The notes: generated by a model from the letters alone, not told the origin. Counted from the first letter of the stretch, positions 31,623 through 42,362 are shown. The stretch is 64,000 nt of DNA from Streptomyces hoynatensis (GCF_003626535.1 NZ_RBAL01000006.1:248001-312000); one strand, 5' to 3'. A program made the numbers and translations.

Positions 31623-31958
31623 GTGGCAGGTGGCAACGCGATCCGGGGCAGCCGGGTCGGGGCGGGGCCCATGGGTGAGGCCGAGCGCGGCGAGTCCGCT
31701 CCTCGGCTGAGGGTCTCCTTCTGGTGCGCGAACGGGCACGAGACGCAGCCCAGCTTCGCCAGCGACGCACAGATTCCGGAAACCTGGGACTGTCCGCGCT
31801 GCGGCTTCCCGGCGGGCACCGAGCGGGACGCCCCACCGGCGCCGCCGCGCACGGAGCCCTACAAGACCCATCTCGCCTACGTCCGCGAGCGGCGCAGCGA
31901 CGCCGACGGCGAGGCCATCCTCGCCGAGGCGCTGGCCAAGCTTCGCGGCGAGATCTGA
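31623..31958 (+). CDS. RbpA-family RNA polymerase-binding protein (probable paralogue)
   Basis: 111 residues from GTG 31623, with AGGGAG upstream. The zinc-binding core CANGH...CPRC matches RbpA, as do the N-terminal GNAIRGSRVG and the C-terminal YVRERRSDADGEAILAEAL sigma-interaction region. RbpA binds the principal sigma factor and stabilises open complexes. The sequence is clearly diverged from the main Streptomyces RbpA as I remember it and sits next to secG and pgi, so I read it as the second, RbpB-type copy. No symbol is given for that reason. Confidence 0.8.
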   Translation: MAGGNAIRGSRVGAGPMGEAERGESAPRLRVSFWCANGHETQPSFASDAQIPETWDCPRCGFPAGTERDAPPAPPRTEPYKTHLAYVRERRSDADGEAILAEALAKLRGEI

Positions 31959-32090
31959 GCCGGCCGGGGCGCCCGCCCGGCGGCCCGGCACCAGCGGCAC
32001 CTTCGGCAGTCCCCGAGAGCCCGCGCACCGGCCCTGCGGCCCGTGAGCGGGCTCGCGCCTTTCCCCCGCCCGCCCGTCCGCGTGATCGAC

Positions 32091-32096
32091 TAGCGT
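32091..32096 (+). promoter_or_regulatory. Candidate -10 element of pgi
   Basis: TAGCGT about 50 bases before the preferred ATG. The -35 zone (CCGTCC) is not convincing. Confidence 0.35.
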
Positions 32097-32145
32097 GGAG
32101 CCGGCGGGGGGAAGCGAAGACCGAAGAATGGGCTGGATGGCGAAC

Positions 32146-33807
32146 ATGAACGCGGCAGGCCGGGACAGGCTGGATCGGACGCCGGAGTGGGACGCGCTCG
32201 GCAGGCACCGCGCGGAGCTCGGGGAGGTGCGGCTGCGCGAGCTGTTCGCGGCCGACCCCGGCCGCGCGGAGCGGTACACGCTCCGGGTCGGCGACCTCAC
32301 CCTCGACTACTCCAAGCACCTCGTCACGGACGAGACCCTGCGGCTGCTCCTCGGGCTCGCCGAGGCCCGCGGGGTCGCCGCGCTGCGCGAGGCGATGTTC
32401 CGCGGCGAGAAGATCAACGTCACCGAGCGCCGGGCCGTGCTGCACACCGCGCTGCGGGCGCCCGCAGGCGCCGTGGCCGAGGTGGACGGGGAGAACGTCG
32501 TCCCCGCCGTGCACGCGGTCCTCGACCGGATGTCCGCCTTCGCCGAGCGGGTGCGCTCGGGGGAGTGGACCGGGCACACCGGCGAGCGCATCACGACCGT
32601 CGTCAACATCGGCATCGGCGGCTCCGACCTCGGCCCCGCCATGGCCTACGAGGCGCTGCGGCCCTTCACCGCCCGCGGGCTCGGCTTCCGCTTCGTGAGC
32701 AACGTGGACGGCGCCGACCTGCACGAGGCGCTGCGGGACCTGAACCCGGAGCGGACGCTGTTCATCGTGTCCTCCAAGACCTTCACGACGGTCGAGACCC
32801 TCACCAACGCCACCTCGGCCAGGCAGTGGCTGCTCGCGGGCCTGGGCGGCGAGGAGGCGGCCGTGGCGCGGCACTTCGTGGCCGTCTCGACGAACGCGGA
32901 GAAGGTCGCCGCGTTCGGCATCGACACGGCCAACATGTTCGAGTTCTGGGACTGGGTCGGCGGCCGGTACTCCTACGACTCGGCGATCGGCCTGTCCCTG
33001 ATGATCGCCATCGGCCCCGAGCGGTTCCGCGAGATGCTGGCCGGTTTCCGGCTGGTCGACGAGCACTTCCGCAGCGCCCCGCCCGAGGCGAACGCGCCGC
33101 TCCTGCTCGGCCTGCTCGGGGTGTGGTACGGCGCCTTCCACGGCGCGCAGTCCCACGCGGTGCTGCCCTACAGCCACTACCTGTCCCGGTTCACCGCCTA
33201 CCTGCAGCAGCTGGACATGGAGTCCAACGGCAAGTACGTCGACCGGCAGGGCGAGCCGGTGAACTGGCAGACCGGGCCCGTGGTGTGGGGCACCCCGGGG
33301 ACCAACGGGCAGCACGCGTACTACCAGTTGCTGCACCAGGGCACCAAGCTGATCCCCGCCGACCTCATCGGCTTCGCCAGGCCCGTGGCCGAGCTGGAGT
33401 CCCCGCTGCGCGAGCAGCACGACCTGCTGATGGCGAACCTCTTCGCCCAGGGGCAGGCGCTGGCCTTCGGCAAGACGGCCGAGGAGGTGCGGGCCGAGGG
33501 CGTCGCCGAGGACCTCGTGCCGCACCGGACCTTCCCCGGCAACCGGCCGACCACGACCATCCTGGCGAGCGAACTGACGCCCTCCGTGCTCGGCCAGCTG
33601 ATCGCCCTGTACGAGCACAAGGTGTTCGTGCAGGGCGCCGTCTGGGACATCGACTCCTTCGACCAGTGGGGCGTCGAGCTCGGCAAGGTGCTGGCCAAGC
33701 GGGTGGAGCCGGCGCTGCGTGCGGACGGCGCGGGGGCCGAGGACACGGACCTCGACCCCTCCACCGCGGCCCTCGTGGCCCGCTACCGCGAGCTGCGCGG
33801 GCGCTGA
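32146..33807 (+). CDS. pgi: Glucose-6-phosphate isomerase
   Basis: 553 residues from ATG 32146, the start that gives the family N-terminus [18 protein letters not shown] and has GGATGG upstream; ATGs at 32128 and 32137 are alternatives. [15 protein letters not shown] carries the sugar-phosphate site, and [26 protein letters not shown] and [12 protein letters not shown] are signature segments. It interconverts glucose 6-phosphate and fructose 6-phosphate and faces the converging pentose phosphate operon. Confidence 0.96.
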   Translation: MNAAGRDRLDRTPEWDALGRHRAELGEVRLRELFAADPGRAERYTLRVGDLTLDYSKHLVTDETLRLLLGLAEARGVAALREAMFRGEKINVTERRAVLHTALRAPAGAVAEVDGENVVPAVHAVLDRMSAFAERVRSGEWTGHTGERITTVVNIGIGGSDLGPAMAYEALRPFTARGLGFRFVSNVDGADLHEALRDLNPERTLFIVSSKTFTTVETLTNATSARQWLLAGLGGEEAAVARHFVAVSTNAEKVAAFGIDTANMFEFWDWVGGRYSYDSAIGLSLMIAIGPERFREMLAGFRLVDEHFRSAPPEANAPLLLGLLGVWYGAFHGAQSHAVLPYSHYLSRFTAYLQQLDMESNGKYVDRQGEPVNWQTGPVVWGTPGTNGQHAYYQLLHQGTKLIPADLIGFARPVAELESPLREQHDLLMANLFAQGQALAFGKTAEEVRAEGVAEDLVPHRTFPGNRPTTTILASELTPSVLGQLIALYEHKVFVQGAVWDIDSFDQWGVELGKVLAKRVEPALRADGAGAEDTDLDPSTAALVARYRELRGR

Positions 33808-33812
33808 GGCCC

Positions 33813-33838
33813 CGCCGGGCCGGGCGCCCGCCCCGGCG
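33813..33838. terminator. Hairpin between convergent pgi and pgl
   Basis: CGCCGGG (33813-33819) pairs with CCCGGCG (33832-33838), with a small inner GGGCGCCC palindrome in the loop. It is probably a two-way terminator. Confidence 0.5.
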
Positions 33839-33844
33839 GCGGCC

Positions 33845-34603
33845 TCAGGCCGTCGCCGGGGGATACAGCTCGGGGGGAAGCGCGGAGGCCGCCGCCCGGT
33901 CCAGCAGCCACAGGGTGCGGGCCGTGCCGTACGCCCCGGCGGCCGGGGCCTGGAGTTCGCCCGCGCCGGACAGCGCGAGGGCGGCCGCCGCGGCCTTGTC
34001 CTCGCCGGCCGCGAGCAGCCACACCTCGTGGGCCGAGCGGATCGCGGGCAGCGTCAGCGTGAGCCGCGTCGGCGGCGGCTTCGGCGCGCCGTGCACCGCG
34101 ACCACCGCCCGGTCCTGCTCGCGGACCGCGGGCAGCTCGGGGAACAGCGAGGCCACGTGGGTGTCGGGGCCCACGCCGAGCAGCACCACGTCGAACGGGT
34201 CGGGCGCCGCGGCCAGTTCCGCCTCGTACGCCTCGGCCGCCGCCTCCGGGTCCCCGGCGAAGGGGCCGTCGGAGGCGGGCATCGGATGCACCCGCGCGGG
34301 GTCGAGCGGCACCGCGTCCAGCAGGGCCTCGCGGGCCTGCGTGACGTTGCGCTCCGCGTCGCCCTCGGGCAGGAAGCGCTCGTCGCCCCACCACAGGTCG
34401 AGCCGCCGCCAGTCGATCGCGTCGCGGGCCGCCGAGGAGGCCAGCGCGGCCAGCAGGCCGTTGCCATTGCGCCCGCCGGTCAGCACCACGGAGGCCGAGC
34501 CGCGGGCGGCCTGGGCGTCCACGACCTTCGTGATCAGCCTGGCCGCCGCGGCCTGGGCCATCAGCTCCTTGTCGCGGTGCACCACCAGCTGCGGCACCGT
34601 CAC
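33845..34603 (-). CDS. pgl: 6-phosphogluconolactonase
   Basis: 252 residues from GTG 34603, with AGGAG seven bases upstream and a four-base GTGA overlap with the opcA stop. The SIS-like fold of DevB/Pgl is evident: SVVLTGGRNGNGLLAAL, WWGDERFLPEGDAERN and DVVLLGVGPDTHVASLFPE. It hydrolyses 6-phosphogluconolactone, the second step of the oxidative pentose phosphate pathway. It is the last gene of the tkt-tal-zwf-opcA-pgl operon. GRNGNG replaces the usual GGSTP-like motif in this group. Confidence 0.93.
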   Translation of the reverse strand: MTVPQLVVHRDKELMAQAAAARLITKVVDAQAARGSASVVLTGGRNGNGLLAALASSAARDAIDWRRLDLWWGDERFLPEGDAERNVTQAREALLDAVPLDPARVHPMPASDGPFAGDPEAAAEAYEAELAAAPDPFDVVLLGVGPDTHVASLFPELPAVREQDRAVVAVHGAPKPPPTRLTLTLPAIRSAHEVWLLAAGEDKAAAAALALSGAGELQAPAAGAYGTARTLWLLDRAAASALPPELYPPATA

Positions 34604-35613
34604 GAGGGGGCTCCTGGCGCGCCCTCTTCCGGCCCGGGGGCCGGCCGGCTCCGCCTGCCGCCCGCGGCCACCGGCTCGGCCCGCGCCGCCTCCGCGCCGA
34701 TCCGGCCGCGCCCGCGGCGCATCGCCACGGCGTACGCCTCGTCGGGGTCGAGGCGGCGCAGTTCCTCGGCGATCAGCTCGGCCGTGCTCCTGCGGTTCAG
34801 CGCCACGTGCCGGTCCGGCTGCCCCGGCACCGCCAGGGTCGCCAGCGCGCCGTCGGGCCGGTCCAGGCAGATCGCGCCCTCGGCCGTGCCCAGCCGCACC
34901 GCGCTGAGCCCCGGCCCCTCGGTGCGGACGCGGCTCACCGGGACCGAGAGCCGCTCGGCGAGCCACTGCACCATCAACTCGGTGCTGGGATTGCACTCCT
35001 CGCCCGCGACCTCGGCCGAGGTGATCTCGGGGTGCTTCTGGTCGAGGGCCGAGGCCAGCACGCTGCGCCAGGGCGTGAGCCGGGTCCACGCCAGGTCCGT
35101 GTCGCCCGGCTCGTACACCTCGGCCCGCGAGCCGAGCGCGGAGATCGGGTCCTCCTCGGCCGCCGCGTCGGTGATCCGGCGCTGCGCCAGCGTGCCCAGC
35201 AGGTCCCTGGCCGGATGGGCCGGGGCGTCGGCCGGCCACCACACGACGACCGGCGCGTCCGGCAGCAGCAGCGGCAGCACCACGCTGTAGGCGTGCTCGG
35301 CCAGCTCACCGTGCAGCCGCAGCAGCACCGTCTCCCCGTTGCCGATGTCCCCGCCGACCCGCACCTCGGCGTCCAGCCTGGCCGAGGCGCGCTGCCGCGG
35401 CGAGCGGCCGGGGCGCCTGATGACCACGAGGATGCGCGAGGGGTGCTCCTTGGAGGCCTCGCTGGCCGCCTTGAGCGCGTCGTAGTGGTTGCCCTCGTCG
35501 GTGACGATGACCAGGGTGAGCACCATGCCGACCGCCGCCCCCACCGCCCGGCGGCCCTGCACCAGGGCCGCGTTGATCCGGGCGGAGGTGGTGTCCGTCA
35601 GGTCGATGTTCAT
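34600..35613 (-). CDS. opcA: Glucose-6-phosphate dehydrogenase assembly protein OpcA
   Basis: 337 residues. The OpcA family sequence is recognisable by its position and by IVTDEGNHYDALKAASEAS, VVWWPADAPAHPARDLLG and LTPWRSVLASALDQ. OpcA activates or helps assemble Zwf and is confined to actinobacteria and cyanobacteria. Four-base overlaps at both ends (with zwf and pgl) show strict coupling. The C-terminal 40 residues are charged and probably disordered. Confidence 0.93.
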   Translation of the reverse strand: MNIDLTDTTSARINAALVQGRRAVGAAVGMVLTLVIVTDEGNHYDALKAASEASKEHPSRILVVIRRPGRSPRQRASARLDAEVRVGGDIGNGETVLLRLHGELAEHAYSVVLPLLLPDAPVVVWWPADAPAHPARDLLGTLAQRRITDAAAEEDPISALGSRAEVYEPGDTDLAWTRLTPWRSVLASALDQKHPEITSAEVAGEECNPSTELMVQWLAERLSVPVSRVRTEGPGLSAVRLGTAEGAICLDRPDGALATLAVPGQPDRHVALNRRSTAELIAEELRRLDPDEAYAVAMRRGRGRIGAEAARAEPVAAGGRRSRPAPGPEEGAPGAPS

Positions 35614-37181
35614 GGCCGGCGCCAGCTCCGTCCGTCTCGTGCGAGCATCTCGTCGGCCTCCGTGGGGCCCCAGGTGCCCGAGGCGTAGGGAGCGGGCTTG
35701 CCGTGGCTCGCCCAGTACTCCTCGATCGGGTCGAGGATCTCCCAGGAGCGCTCGACCTCCTGGTGGCGCGGGAAGAGGTTGGCGTCGCCGAGGAGGACGT
35801 CGAGCAGCAGCCGCTCGTACGCCTCGGGGCTGGACTCCGTGAAGGACTCGCCGTAGGCGAAGTCCATCGTGACGTCCCGGATCTCCATCTGGGTGCCCGG
35901 CACCTTGGAGCCGAACCTGACCGTGATGCCCTCGTCCGGCTGCACCCGGATCACCAGGGCGTTGTGCCCGAGCTCCTGGGTCTCCGTGGCGTCGAAGGGC
36001 GAGTAGGGCGCCCGCTGGAAGACCACCGCGATCTCGGTGACGCGGCGGCCGAGCCGCTTGCCGGTGCGCAGGTAGAACGGGACGCCGGCCCAGCGCCTGT
36101 TGTCCACCTCCAGCTTGATCGCGGCGTAGGTGTCGGTCACCGAGGCCGGGTCGATGCCCTCCTCCTCCAGGTAGCCCACGACCCGCTCGCCGCCCTGCCA
36201 GCCGGCCGCGTACTGGCCCCGGACGGTGTGCCGGCCGAGGTCGTCGGGCAGCCGCACCGCGTTGAGGACCTTCAGCTTCTCCGTCACCAGCGCGTCGGCG
36301 TCGAAGGAGGAGGGCTCCTCCATCGCGGTCAGCGCGAGGAGCTGGAGCAGGTGGTTCTGGATGACGTCGCGCGCCGAGCCGATGCCGTCGTAGTACCCGG
36401 CCCGGCCGCCGATGCCGATGTCCTCGGCCATCGTGATCTGCACGTGGTCCACGTAGCTGCGGTTCCAGATCGGCTCGAACATCGTGTTGGCGAAGCGCAG
36501 CGCCAGGATGTTCTGCACCGTCTCCTTGCCCAGGTAGTGGTCGATCCGGAAGACCTCGTTGGGCGGGAAGACCTCGTGGACGATCTGGTTGAGCTCCTGG
36601 GCCGTGCGCAGGTTGTGCCCGAAGGGCTTCTCGATGACCGCGCGGCGCCAGCTGTCGCCCGGGCCGTCGGACAGGCCGTGCTTCTTCAGCTGCCGCACCA
36701 CCGTCGGGAAGAACTTCGGCGGCACGGAGAGGTAGAACGCGAAGTTGCCGCTGGTGCCGCGCTCCTTGTCGAGCTGCTCGACGGTGGAGCGCAGGGTGAC
36801 GAAGGCGTTGTCGTCGTCGAAGACGCCGGGGACGAAGCGCATCCCCTCCGCCAGCTGGCGCCAGACCTCCTCGCGGAAGGGGGTGCGCGAGTACTGCTTG
36901 ACCGAGTCGTGCACCACCTCGGCGAAGTCCTCGTGCTCCCAGTCGCGGCGGGCGAAGCCGACGAGCGAGAAGCCCGGGGGCAGCAGCCCCCGGTTGGCCA
37001 GGTCGTACACGGCGGGCATCAGCTTCTTGCGGGACAGGTCGCCGGTCACCCCGAAGATCACCAGGCCGGAGGGCCCGGCGATCCTCGGCAGCCGCCGGTC
37101 CTGGGCGTTCCGCAGCGGGTTGGCCGCAAACCGGCTCTCCGCGGCGGCCGTGGCGCGCTTGGTGTTCGCGCTGTCGCTCAC
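35610..37181 (-). CDS. zwf: Glucose-6-phosphate 1-dehydrogenase
   Basis: 523 residues from GTG 37181. IFGVTGDLSRKKLMPAVY binds NADP; FRIDHYLGKE carries the catalytic histidine and lysine region. It oxidises glucose 6-phosphate to 6-phosphogluconolactone and provides NADPH. It starts seven bases after the tal stop and ends overlapping opcA. An N-terminal tail of about 35 residues precedes the Rossmann fold, as in other streptomycete Zwf proteins. Confidence 0.96.
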   Translation of the reverse strand: MSDSANTKRATAAAESRFAANPLRNAQDRRLPRIAGPSGLVIFGVTGDLSRKKLMPAVYDLANRGLLPPGFSLVGFARRDWEHEDFAEVVHDSVKQYSRTPFREEVWRQLAEGMRFVPGVFDDDNAFVTLRSTVEQLDKERGTSGNFAFYLSVPPKFFPTVVRQLKKHGLSDGPGDSWRRAVIEKPFGHNLRTAQELNQIVHEVFPPNEVFRIDHYLGKETVQNILALRFANTMFEPIWNRSYVDHVQITMAEDIGIGGRAGYYDGIGSARDVIQNHLLQLLALTAMEEPSSFDADALVTEKLKVLNAVRLPDDLGRHTVRGQYAAGWQGGERVVGYLEEEGIDPASVTDTYAAIKLEVDNRRWAGVPFYLRTGKRLGRRVTEIAVVFQRAPYSPFDATETQELGHNALVIRVQPDEGITVRFGSKVPGTQMEIRDVTMDFAYGESFTESSPEAYERLLLDVLLGDANLFPRHQEVERSWEILDPIEEYWASHGKPAPYASGTWGPTEADEMLARDGRSWRRP

Positions 37182-37188
37182 GGGAGGC

Positions 37189-38307
37189 TCAGTCCTTCCC
37201 GCCGGCCAGGCGCTCCAGCTCGGCCTGGGTCGACTCCAGCAGGCCGTTCCAGGCGGCCTCGAACTTCTCCACGCCCTCGTCTTCGAGCAGCTGGACGACC
37301 TCGTCGTAGGAGATGCCCACCTTGTCCAGCGCGTCCAGGTCGGCGCGGGCCTGCTCGTAGGTGCCCTGGATGGTGTTGCCGCGCACCTCGCCGTGGTCCT
37401 CGGTGGCCCGCAGCGTGGCCTCGGGCATGGTGTTGACCGTGCCGGGGGCGACCAGCTCGGTGACGTAGAGGGTGTCCGGGTAGGCCGGGTCCTTCACGCC
37501 GGTGGAGGCCCACAGCGGGCGCTGCGGGTTGGCGCCGGCGCGGGAGAGCGCCTCCCAGCGCTCGCCGGCGATGACCTCCTCGTACGCCTGGTACGCCAGG
37601 CGGGCGTTGGCCACGGCCGCCTTGCCGCGCAGGGCGGTGGCCTCGGGGGTGCCGAGGGCGTCCAGGCGCTTGTCGATCTCCGTGTCCACGCGGGAGACGA
37701 AGAACGAGGCCACCGAGTAGATGTCCTTCAGGTCGAGGCCCCTGGCCTTGGCCTGCTCGAGCCCCGTCTGGTAGGCATCCATCACCTCGCGGTACCGGTC
37801 GAGGGAGAAGATCAGCGTGACGTTGACGCTGATGCCGCGGGCGATGGTCTCGGTGATGGCCGGCAGGCCGGCCTTGGTCGCCGGGATCTTGATGAAGGTG
37901 TTCGGGCGGTCCACCAGCCAGGCCAGCTGCTTGGCCTCGGCGACGGTGGCGGCGGTCCGGTGGGCGAGGCGGGGGTCCACCTCGATCGAGACCCGGCCGT
38001 CGAGACCGCCGGTGGCCTCGTACACCGGACGCAGCACGTCCGCCGCGTCCCTGACGTCGGCGGTGGTGATCATGCGCACCGCCTCCTCGACCGTGACCCC
38101 GCGCGCCGCGAGGTCGGCGAGCTGCTCGTCGTAGCCGGTGCCGCCCGAGATGGCCTTCTGGAAGATCGTCGGATTGGTCGTCACGCCCACGACGTGCTGC
38201 TGGTCGAGCAGCTCGCCGAGGTTGCCGGACGAGATCCTGGCCCGTGACAGGTCGTCGAGCCAGATCGCGACACCCTCCTGGGAGAGGCGCTTGAGTGCGT
38301 CGGTCAT
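37189..38307 (-). CDS. tal: Transaldolase
   Basis: 372 residues, the long actinobacterial type. [13 protein letters not shown] contains the Schiff-base lysine; [13 protein letters not shown] and VDTEIDKRL are further signatures. It transfers a dihydroxyacetone unit between sugar phosphates in the non-oxidative pentose phosphate pathway. It is between tkt (38-base gap) and zwf (seven-base gap). Confidence 0.96.
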   Translation of the reverse strand: MTDALKRLSQEGVAIWLDDLSRARISSGNLGELLDQQHVVGVTTNPTIFQKAISGGTGYDEQLADLAARGVTVEEAVRMITTADVRDAADVLRPVYEATGGLDGRVSIEVDPRLAHRTAATVAEAKQLAWLVDRPNTFIKIPATKAGLPAITETIARGISVNVTLIFSLDRYREVMDAYQTGLEQAKARGLDLKDIYSVASFFVSRVDTEIDKRLDALGTPEATALRGKAAVANARLAYQAYEEVIAGERWEALSRAGANPQRPLWASTGVKDPAYPDTLYVTELVAPGTVNTMPEATLRATEDHGEVRGNTIQGTYEQARADLDALDKVGISYDEVVQLLEDEGVEKFEAAWNGLLESTQAELERLAGGKD

Positions 38308-38345
38308 GGGAATCGCATCTCCTGCTGTCTTCTCGGATACCGGTG

Positions 38346-40415
38346 TCAGCGCTCGGCGGCCGCGAGGGATTCCCTGGCGGCCTGGGCCACGGCCTCGGGG
38401 GTGATGCCGAACTCGCGGAAGAGGGTCTTGTAGTCGGCCGAGGCGCCGAAGTGCTCAAGCGAGACGATCCGCCCGGCCTCGCCGACCCAACGGTGCCAGG
38501 TGAGGCCGATGCCCGCCTCGACCGCCACGCGGGCGCGGACGTTGGGCGGCAGCACGCGGTCCCGGTAGGCCGCCTCCTGCTCCTCGAACCACTCCACGCA
38601 GGGCACGGACACCACGCGGGTGGGCACGCCCTCGGCCTGGAGCTCCTCGCGGGCGGCCAGGGCCAGGTGCAGCTCGGAGCCGGTGGCGAGCAGGATGGCG
38701 CGCGGGGCGCCGCCCTCCGCCTCGGTGTGCACGTAGGCGCCGCGGGCGGTGTCCTCGTTCGGCGCGTACGTCGGCACGTTCTGCCGGGTCAGCGCGAGGC
38801 CGTGCGGGGCGGGGGCGGTGGTGTGCCGCCTGAGGATCTCGCGCCAGGCGATGACCGTCTCGTTGGCGTCCGCGGGGCGCACCACGTTGAGCCCGGGGAT
38901 GGCGCGCAGCGCGGCCAGGTGCTCCACGGGCTGGTGGGTGGGGCCGTCCTCGCCGAGGCCGATGGAGTCGTGGGTCCACACGTAGGTGACGGGCAGCCGC
39001 ATCAGCGCGGCCAGCCGGACCGCGGGCCGCATGTAGTCGGAGAACACCAGGAAAGTGCCGCCGTAGATGCGGGTGTTGCCGTGCAGCGCGATGCCGTTCA
39101 TGGCCGCGCCCATCGCGTGCTCGCGGATGCCGAAGTGCACCGTGCGGCCGTAAGGGGCCGCGGTCGGCAGCGGGTTGTCCGCCGGGAGGAAGGAAGAGGA
39201 GGCGTCGATCGTGGTGTTGTTGGAGCCGGCGAGGTCGGCGGAGCCGCCCCACAGCTCGGGCAGCACCGGGCCGAGCCCGGCGAGCACCGTGCCGGACGCC
39301 TTGCGGGTGGCGACGGAGGAGCCGGCGTCGAAGACCGGCAGCGCCTTCTCCCAGCCCTCGGGCAGCCGGCCGGCCCTGATCCGGTCGAACTCGGCGGCCC
39401 GCTCCGGGTTGGCCTCGCGCCAGGCGTCGAGCTCCTTCTGCCAGGCGGCGTGGGCGCTTTGCCCGCGGGCGACGGCGTCGCGCGCGTGGGCGAGCACCGC
39501 CTCCTCGACCTGGAAGTCCTGCTTCGGGTCGAAGCCGAGCACCTCCTTGGTCGCGGCCACCTCGTCCGCGCCGAGCGCCGAGCCGTGCGCGGCCTCGGTG
39601 TTCTGCGCGTGCGGGGCGGGCCAGGCGATGATCGAGCGGGCGGCGATGATCGAGGGGCGGCCCGTCTCGGCGCGCGCCGCCTGGAAGGCCGCGTACAGGG
39701 CGTGCGGGTCCAGGTCGCCGTTCTCCTTGGGGGCCACCCGCTGAACGTGCCAGCCGTAGGCGGCGAAACGCGCCAGGACGTCCTCAGAGAAGGCGGTCTC
39801 GGTGTCGCCCTCGATGGAGATGTGGTTGTCGTCGTAGAGCAGTACCAGGTTGCCCAGCTTCTGGTGGCCGGCCAGCGAGGCGGCCTCGGCGGCGACGCCC
39901 TCCTGGAGGCAGCCGTCGCCGGCGATCGCCCAGATCGTGTGGTCGAAAGGCGAGGTGCCGGGGGCGGCCTCCGGGTCGAACAGGCCGCGCTCGTACCGGG
40001 CGGCCATCGCCATGCCCACGGCGTTGCCGATGCCCTGGCCGAGCGGGCCCGTGGTGGTCTCGACGCCGGCCGTGTGCCCGTACTCCGGGTGGCCCGGGGT
40101 CCTGCTGCCCCAGGTGCGGAAGGACTTGAGGTCGGCGAGTTCGAGGCCGTAACCGGCAAGGTACAGCTGGATGTAGAGCGTGAGGCTGGTGTGGCCGGCC
40201 GAGAGGACGAAGCGGTCACGGCCCGCCCAGTCCGGGTCCGAGGGGTCGTGCCGCATCAGCTTCTGGAAGATCAGATAGGCGGCGGGCGCCAGGCTCATCG
40301 CCGTGCCCGGGTGGCCGTTGCCGACCTTCTGCACGGCGTCCGCCGCAAGCACCCGAGCGGTGTCGACCGCCCGCTGGTCCAGGTCGGTCCATTCGAGTTC
40401 TGAGGTGGTCGGCAT
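38346..40415 (-). CDS. tkt: Transketolase
   Basis: 689 residues from ATG 40415, which has AGGG eight bases upstream; GTG 40424 is in frame. The thiamine diphosphate motif is [19 protein letters not shown] near residue 150. [15 protein letters not shown], the [12 protein letters not shown] segment and [14 protein letters not shown] are family features. It shuttles two-carbon units and leads the pentose phosphate operon. It is divergent from ctaB. Confidence 0.96.
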   Translation of the reverse strand: MPTTSELEWTDLDQRAVDTARVLAADAVQKVGNGHPGTAMSLAPAAYLIFQKLMRHDPSDPDWAGRDRFVLSAGHTSLTLYIQLYLAGYGLELADLKSFRTWGSRTPGHPEYGHTAGVETTTGPLGQGIGNAVGMAMAARYERGLFDPEAAPGTSPFDHTIWAIAGDGCLQEGVAAEAASLAGHQKLGNLVLLYDDNHISIEGDTETAFSEDVLARFAAYGWHVQRVAPKENGDLDPHALYAAFQAARAETGRPSIIAARSIIAWPAPHAQNTEAAHGSALGADEVAATKEVLGFDPKQDFQVEEAVLAHARDAVARGQSAHAAWQKELDAWREANPERAAEFDRIRAGRLPEGWEKALPVFDAGSSVATRKASGTVLAGLGPVLPELWGGSADLAGSNNTTIDASSSFLPADNPLPTAAPYGRTVHFGIREHAMGAAMNGIALHGNTRIYGGTFLVFSDYMRPAVRLAALMRLPVTYVWTHDSIGLGEDGPTHQPVEHLAALRAIPGLNVVRPADANETVIAWREILRRHTTAPAPHGLALTRQNVPTYAPNEDTARGAYVHTEAEGGAPRAILLATGSELHLALAAREELQAEGVPTRVVSVPCVEWFEEQEAAYRDRVLPPNVRARVAVEAGIGLTWHRWVGEAGRIVSLEHFGASADYKTLFREFGITPEAVAQAARESLAAAER

Positions 40416-40827
40416 GCTGCTCACCCTGCGTCAGGGCTCCTCTCCGCGTGTGTTCAGGCCGGTGACGCCGGCGTCGTGGTGCGCTCCCGCCTGGCGGCGG
40501 ACGGGCTCACCGGGCCGGTGTCGAGCCTACCTCTGGCCCGGCGGGCACTCCGGGGAGACTGCGCCGATCCCGCCGCGGCCCGGGCCGGGCCCCGCCGCGG
40601 CCCCGGCACGCGGGGAGTCGGCGGCCGGGGGACGGCCGGGGGACGGCCGGGGGACGGCAGGGGAAGGGGGCCACACGGGGACCCGGCGACGAGTCCCCGG
40701 CGCGCGGCGTCTAAAGTGGCCGGGTGTGCGCGAGCCCTCACCAGCCGCCTTTGCCGGGGGCCCCGCGTGCCACAGTCACCAAGCGGCGCAACCGAGCCGC
40801 CGATGTCGCAACGAACCAGGGGTGTCC
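40416..40827. other. 412-base divergent region between tkt and ctaB
   Basis: Holds three and a half tandem copies of an 11-base unit GGCCGGGGGAC (40623-40655 and beyond) and a -10-like TAAAGT at 40712-40717 facing ctaB. No gene is supported; open frames here are GC shadows. Confidence 0.5.
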
Positions 40828-41769
40828 GTGACGGCCGTCGAAACCCGTCCCGTGGCTCAGGCCCAGCCGGGCTCGGGCCGCTGGACCCTGGGAGCCCGGC
40901 TCAAGGCGTTCGTCGCGCTGACGAAGCCGCGCATCATCGAGCTGCTGCTGATCACCACGGTCCCCGTCATGTTCCTGGCCGAGGGCGGGGTGCCCGACCT
41001 GTGGCTCGTGCTGGCCACCTGCGTCGGCGGCTACCTGTCCGCGGGCGGCGCCCATGCGCTGAACATGTATCTGGACCGGGACATCGACGCGCTGATGGAC
41101 CGCACCAGGAACCGGCCGCTGGTGACCGGCGTGGTCTCGCCGGCGGAGTGCCTGGCCTTCGGCCTCGCCCTGGAGGCGGTCTCCACGCTCTGGTTCGGCC
41201 TCACGGTCAACTGGGCCTCGGCCGCGCTCTCGGTGGGCGCGCAGCTCTTCTACGTCGTCGTGTACACCATGTGGCTGAAGCGGCGTACGGCGCAGAACAT
41301 CGTCTGGGGCGGCATCGCGGGCTGCATGCCGGTCCTCATCGGCTGGTCCGCGGTCACCGGCACGGTCTCCTGGGCCGCGGTGATCCTCTTCCTGGTCATG
41401 TTCTTCTGGACGCCGCCGCACTACTGGCCGCTCTCGATGCGGGTCAAGGACGACTACGAGCGGGTCGGCGTCCCGATGCTGCCGGTCATCGCCGCGAACG
41501 CCGTCGTGGCCAGGCGGATCGTCGCCTACAGCTGGGTCATGGTGGGCGTGTCGCTGCTGCTGTGGCCGCTGGGCTACGCCGGCTGGTTCTACACCACGGC
41601 CGCGGCGGCGGCCGGGGGCTGGTGGCTGTGGGAGGCGCACGCGCTGCTCGGGCGGGCGCGCGCGGGCCAGCGGGGCGCGCGGCTCAAGGAGATGCGCCTC
41701 TTCCACTGGTCGATCACGTACATCTCGCTGGTCTTCATCGCGGTCGCGATCGACCCCTTCCTGAGCTGA
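40828..41769 (+). CDS. ctaB: Protoheme IX farnesyltransferase
   Basis: 313 residues from GTG 40828, with AGGGG five bases upstream. It is an integral membrane prenyltransferase of the UbiA type: [19 protein letters not shown] supplies the first aspartate-rich site, and [12 protein letters not shown] lies in the second loop. Eight or nine hydrophobic helices are visible. It converts heme B to heme O for cytochrome aa3 oxidase; CtaA, encoded 0.7 kb away, makes heme A. Confidence 0.95.
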   Translation: MTAVETRPVAQAQPGSGRWTLGARLKAFVALTKPRIIELLLITTVPVMFLAEGGVPDLWLVLATCVGGYLSAGGAHALNMYLDRDIDALMDRTRNRPLVTGVVSPAECLAFGLALEAVSTLWFGLTVNWASAALSVGAQLFYVVVYTMWLKRRTAQNIVWGGIAGCMPVLIGWSAVTGTVSWAAVILFLVMFFWTPPHYWPLSMRVKDDYERVGVPMLPVIAANAVVARRIVAYSWVMVGVSLLLWPLGYAGWFYTTAAAAAGGWWLWEAHALLGRARAGQRGARLKEMRLFHWSITYISLVFIAVAIDPFLS

Positions 41770-41898
41770 GGCCCCGCGCCCGGGCTGCCCTGCCGCGAGC
41801 AGACGCGCCCGGCCGCCTCCGCGGGACGCCGGCGCGGCCCCGCCCGGGGCCCCGGAAGCCGAGGCCCTGCGTATCCCCGGAAGGCCTGCCAGGCGGCG

Positions 41899-41921
41899 TT
41901 GTCCTTACCCGTGGGTAGCAT
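41899..41921 (+). promoter_or_regulatory. Candidate promoter of 144-residue hypothetical gene
   Basis: TTGTCCTTA, eight bases, TAGCAT, then six bases to ATG 41928. Spacing equals that of the PafBC-type boxes but the GTG part is missing. TACCC-GT-GGGTA (41906-41917) forms an inverted repeat overlapping the -10 and may be an operator. Confidence 0.4.
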
Positions 41922-41927
41922 GTGGGC

Positions 41928-42362
41928 ATGGCTGGGAACGAAGCGGAGAGCGAGACCAACGGCCCCCTGGGCGAGGGCGGTTCCGGACGGAAGGGCGCGG
42001 AGCCCGCGTCCGCCGATTCCGTGGCCCCCGAGCCCGCGCCGGCGGCGCGGCCCGCGGCGGGCAAGGGCGGTCGCGCGGCGGCGCGGCTGGCGCGGCGGGT
42101 GCGTGACTTCGCGGCGCGGCACGGCGCCGAGGGCACCGAGGGGCACCTCGCCTACCTCGGGGCGCGCGGCTACCGGCTGGTGCTCGTGGGGGCGGACGGC
42201 GCCTGGGGCGACCTGGTGGCCCCGGAGCGCGAGCCGCTGGAGGCCGCCGCGGAGCGGGCCGGGGTCAGGCTGCGGGAGGCGCTGGACGGGGGGCTCGCGG
42301 GGCGGATGCGTACCGGGCCCTACGAGTGGCGGCGGATGGCGGGGATACAGCTCGGCGGCTGA
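41928..42362 (+). CDS. Hypothetical protein, conserved-looking C-terminal domain
   Basis: 144 residues from ATG 41928, chosen for the leaderless promoter. The first 45 residues are Glu/Ala/Pro-rich and probably disordered. The rest is a compact alpha/beta segment (VRDFAARHGAEGTEGHLAYLGARGYRL begins it; it ends with GPYEWRRMAGIQLGG). I do not recognise a named domain. It lies convergent to ctaA, and codon use matches its neighbours, so it is a real gene. Confidence 0.65.
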   Translation: MAGNEAESETNGPLGEGGSGRKGAEPASADSVAPEPAPAARPAAGKGGRAAARLARRVRDFAARHGAEGTEGHLAYLGARGYRLVLVGADGAWGDLVAPEREPLEAAAERAGVRLREALDGGLAGRMRTGPYEWRRMAGIQLGG

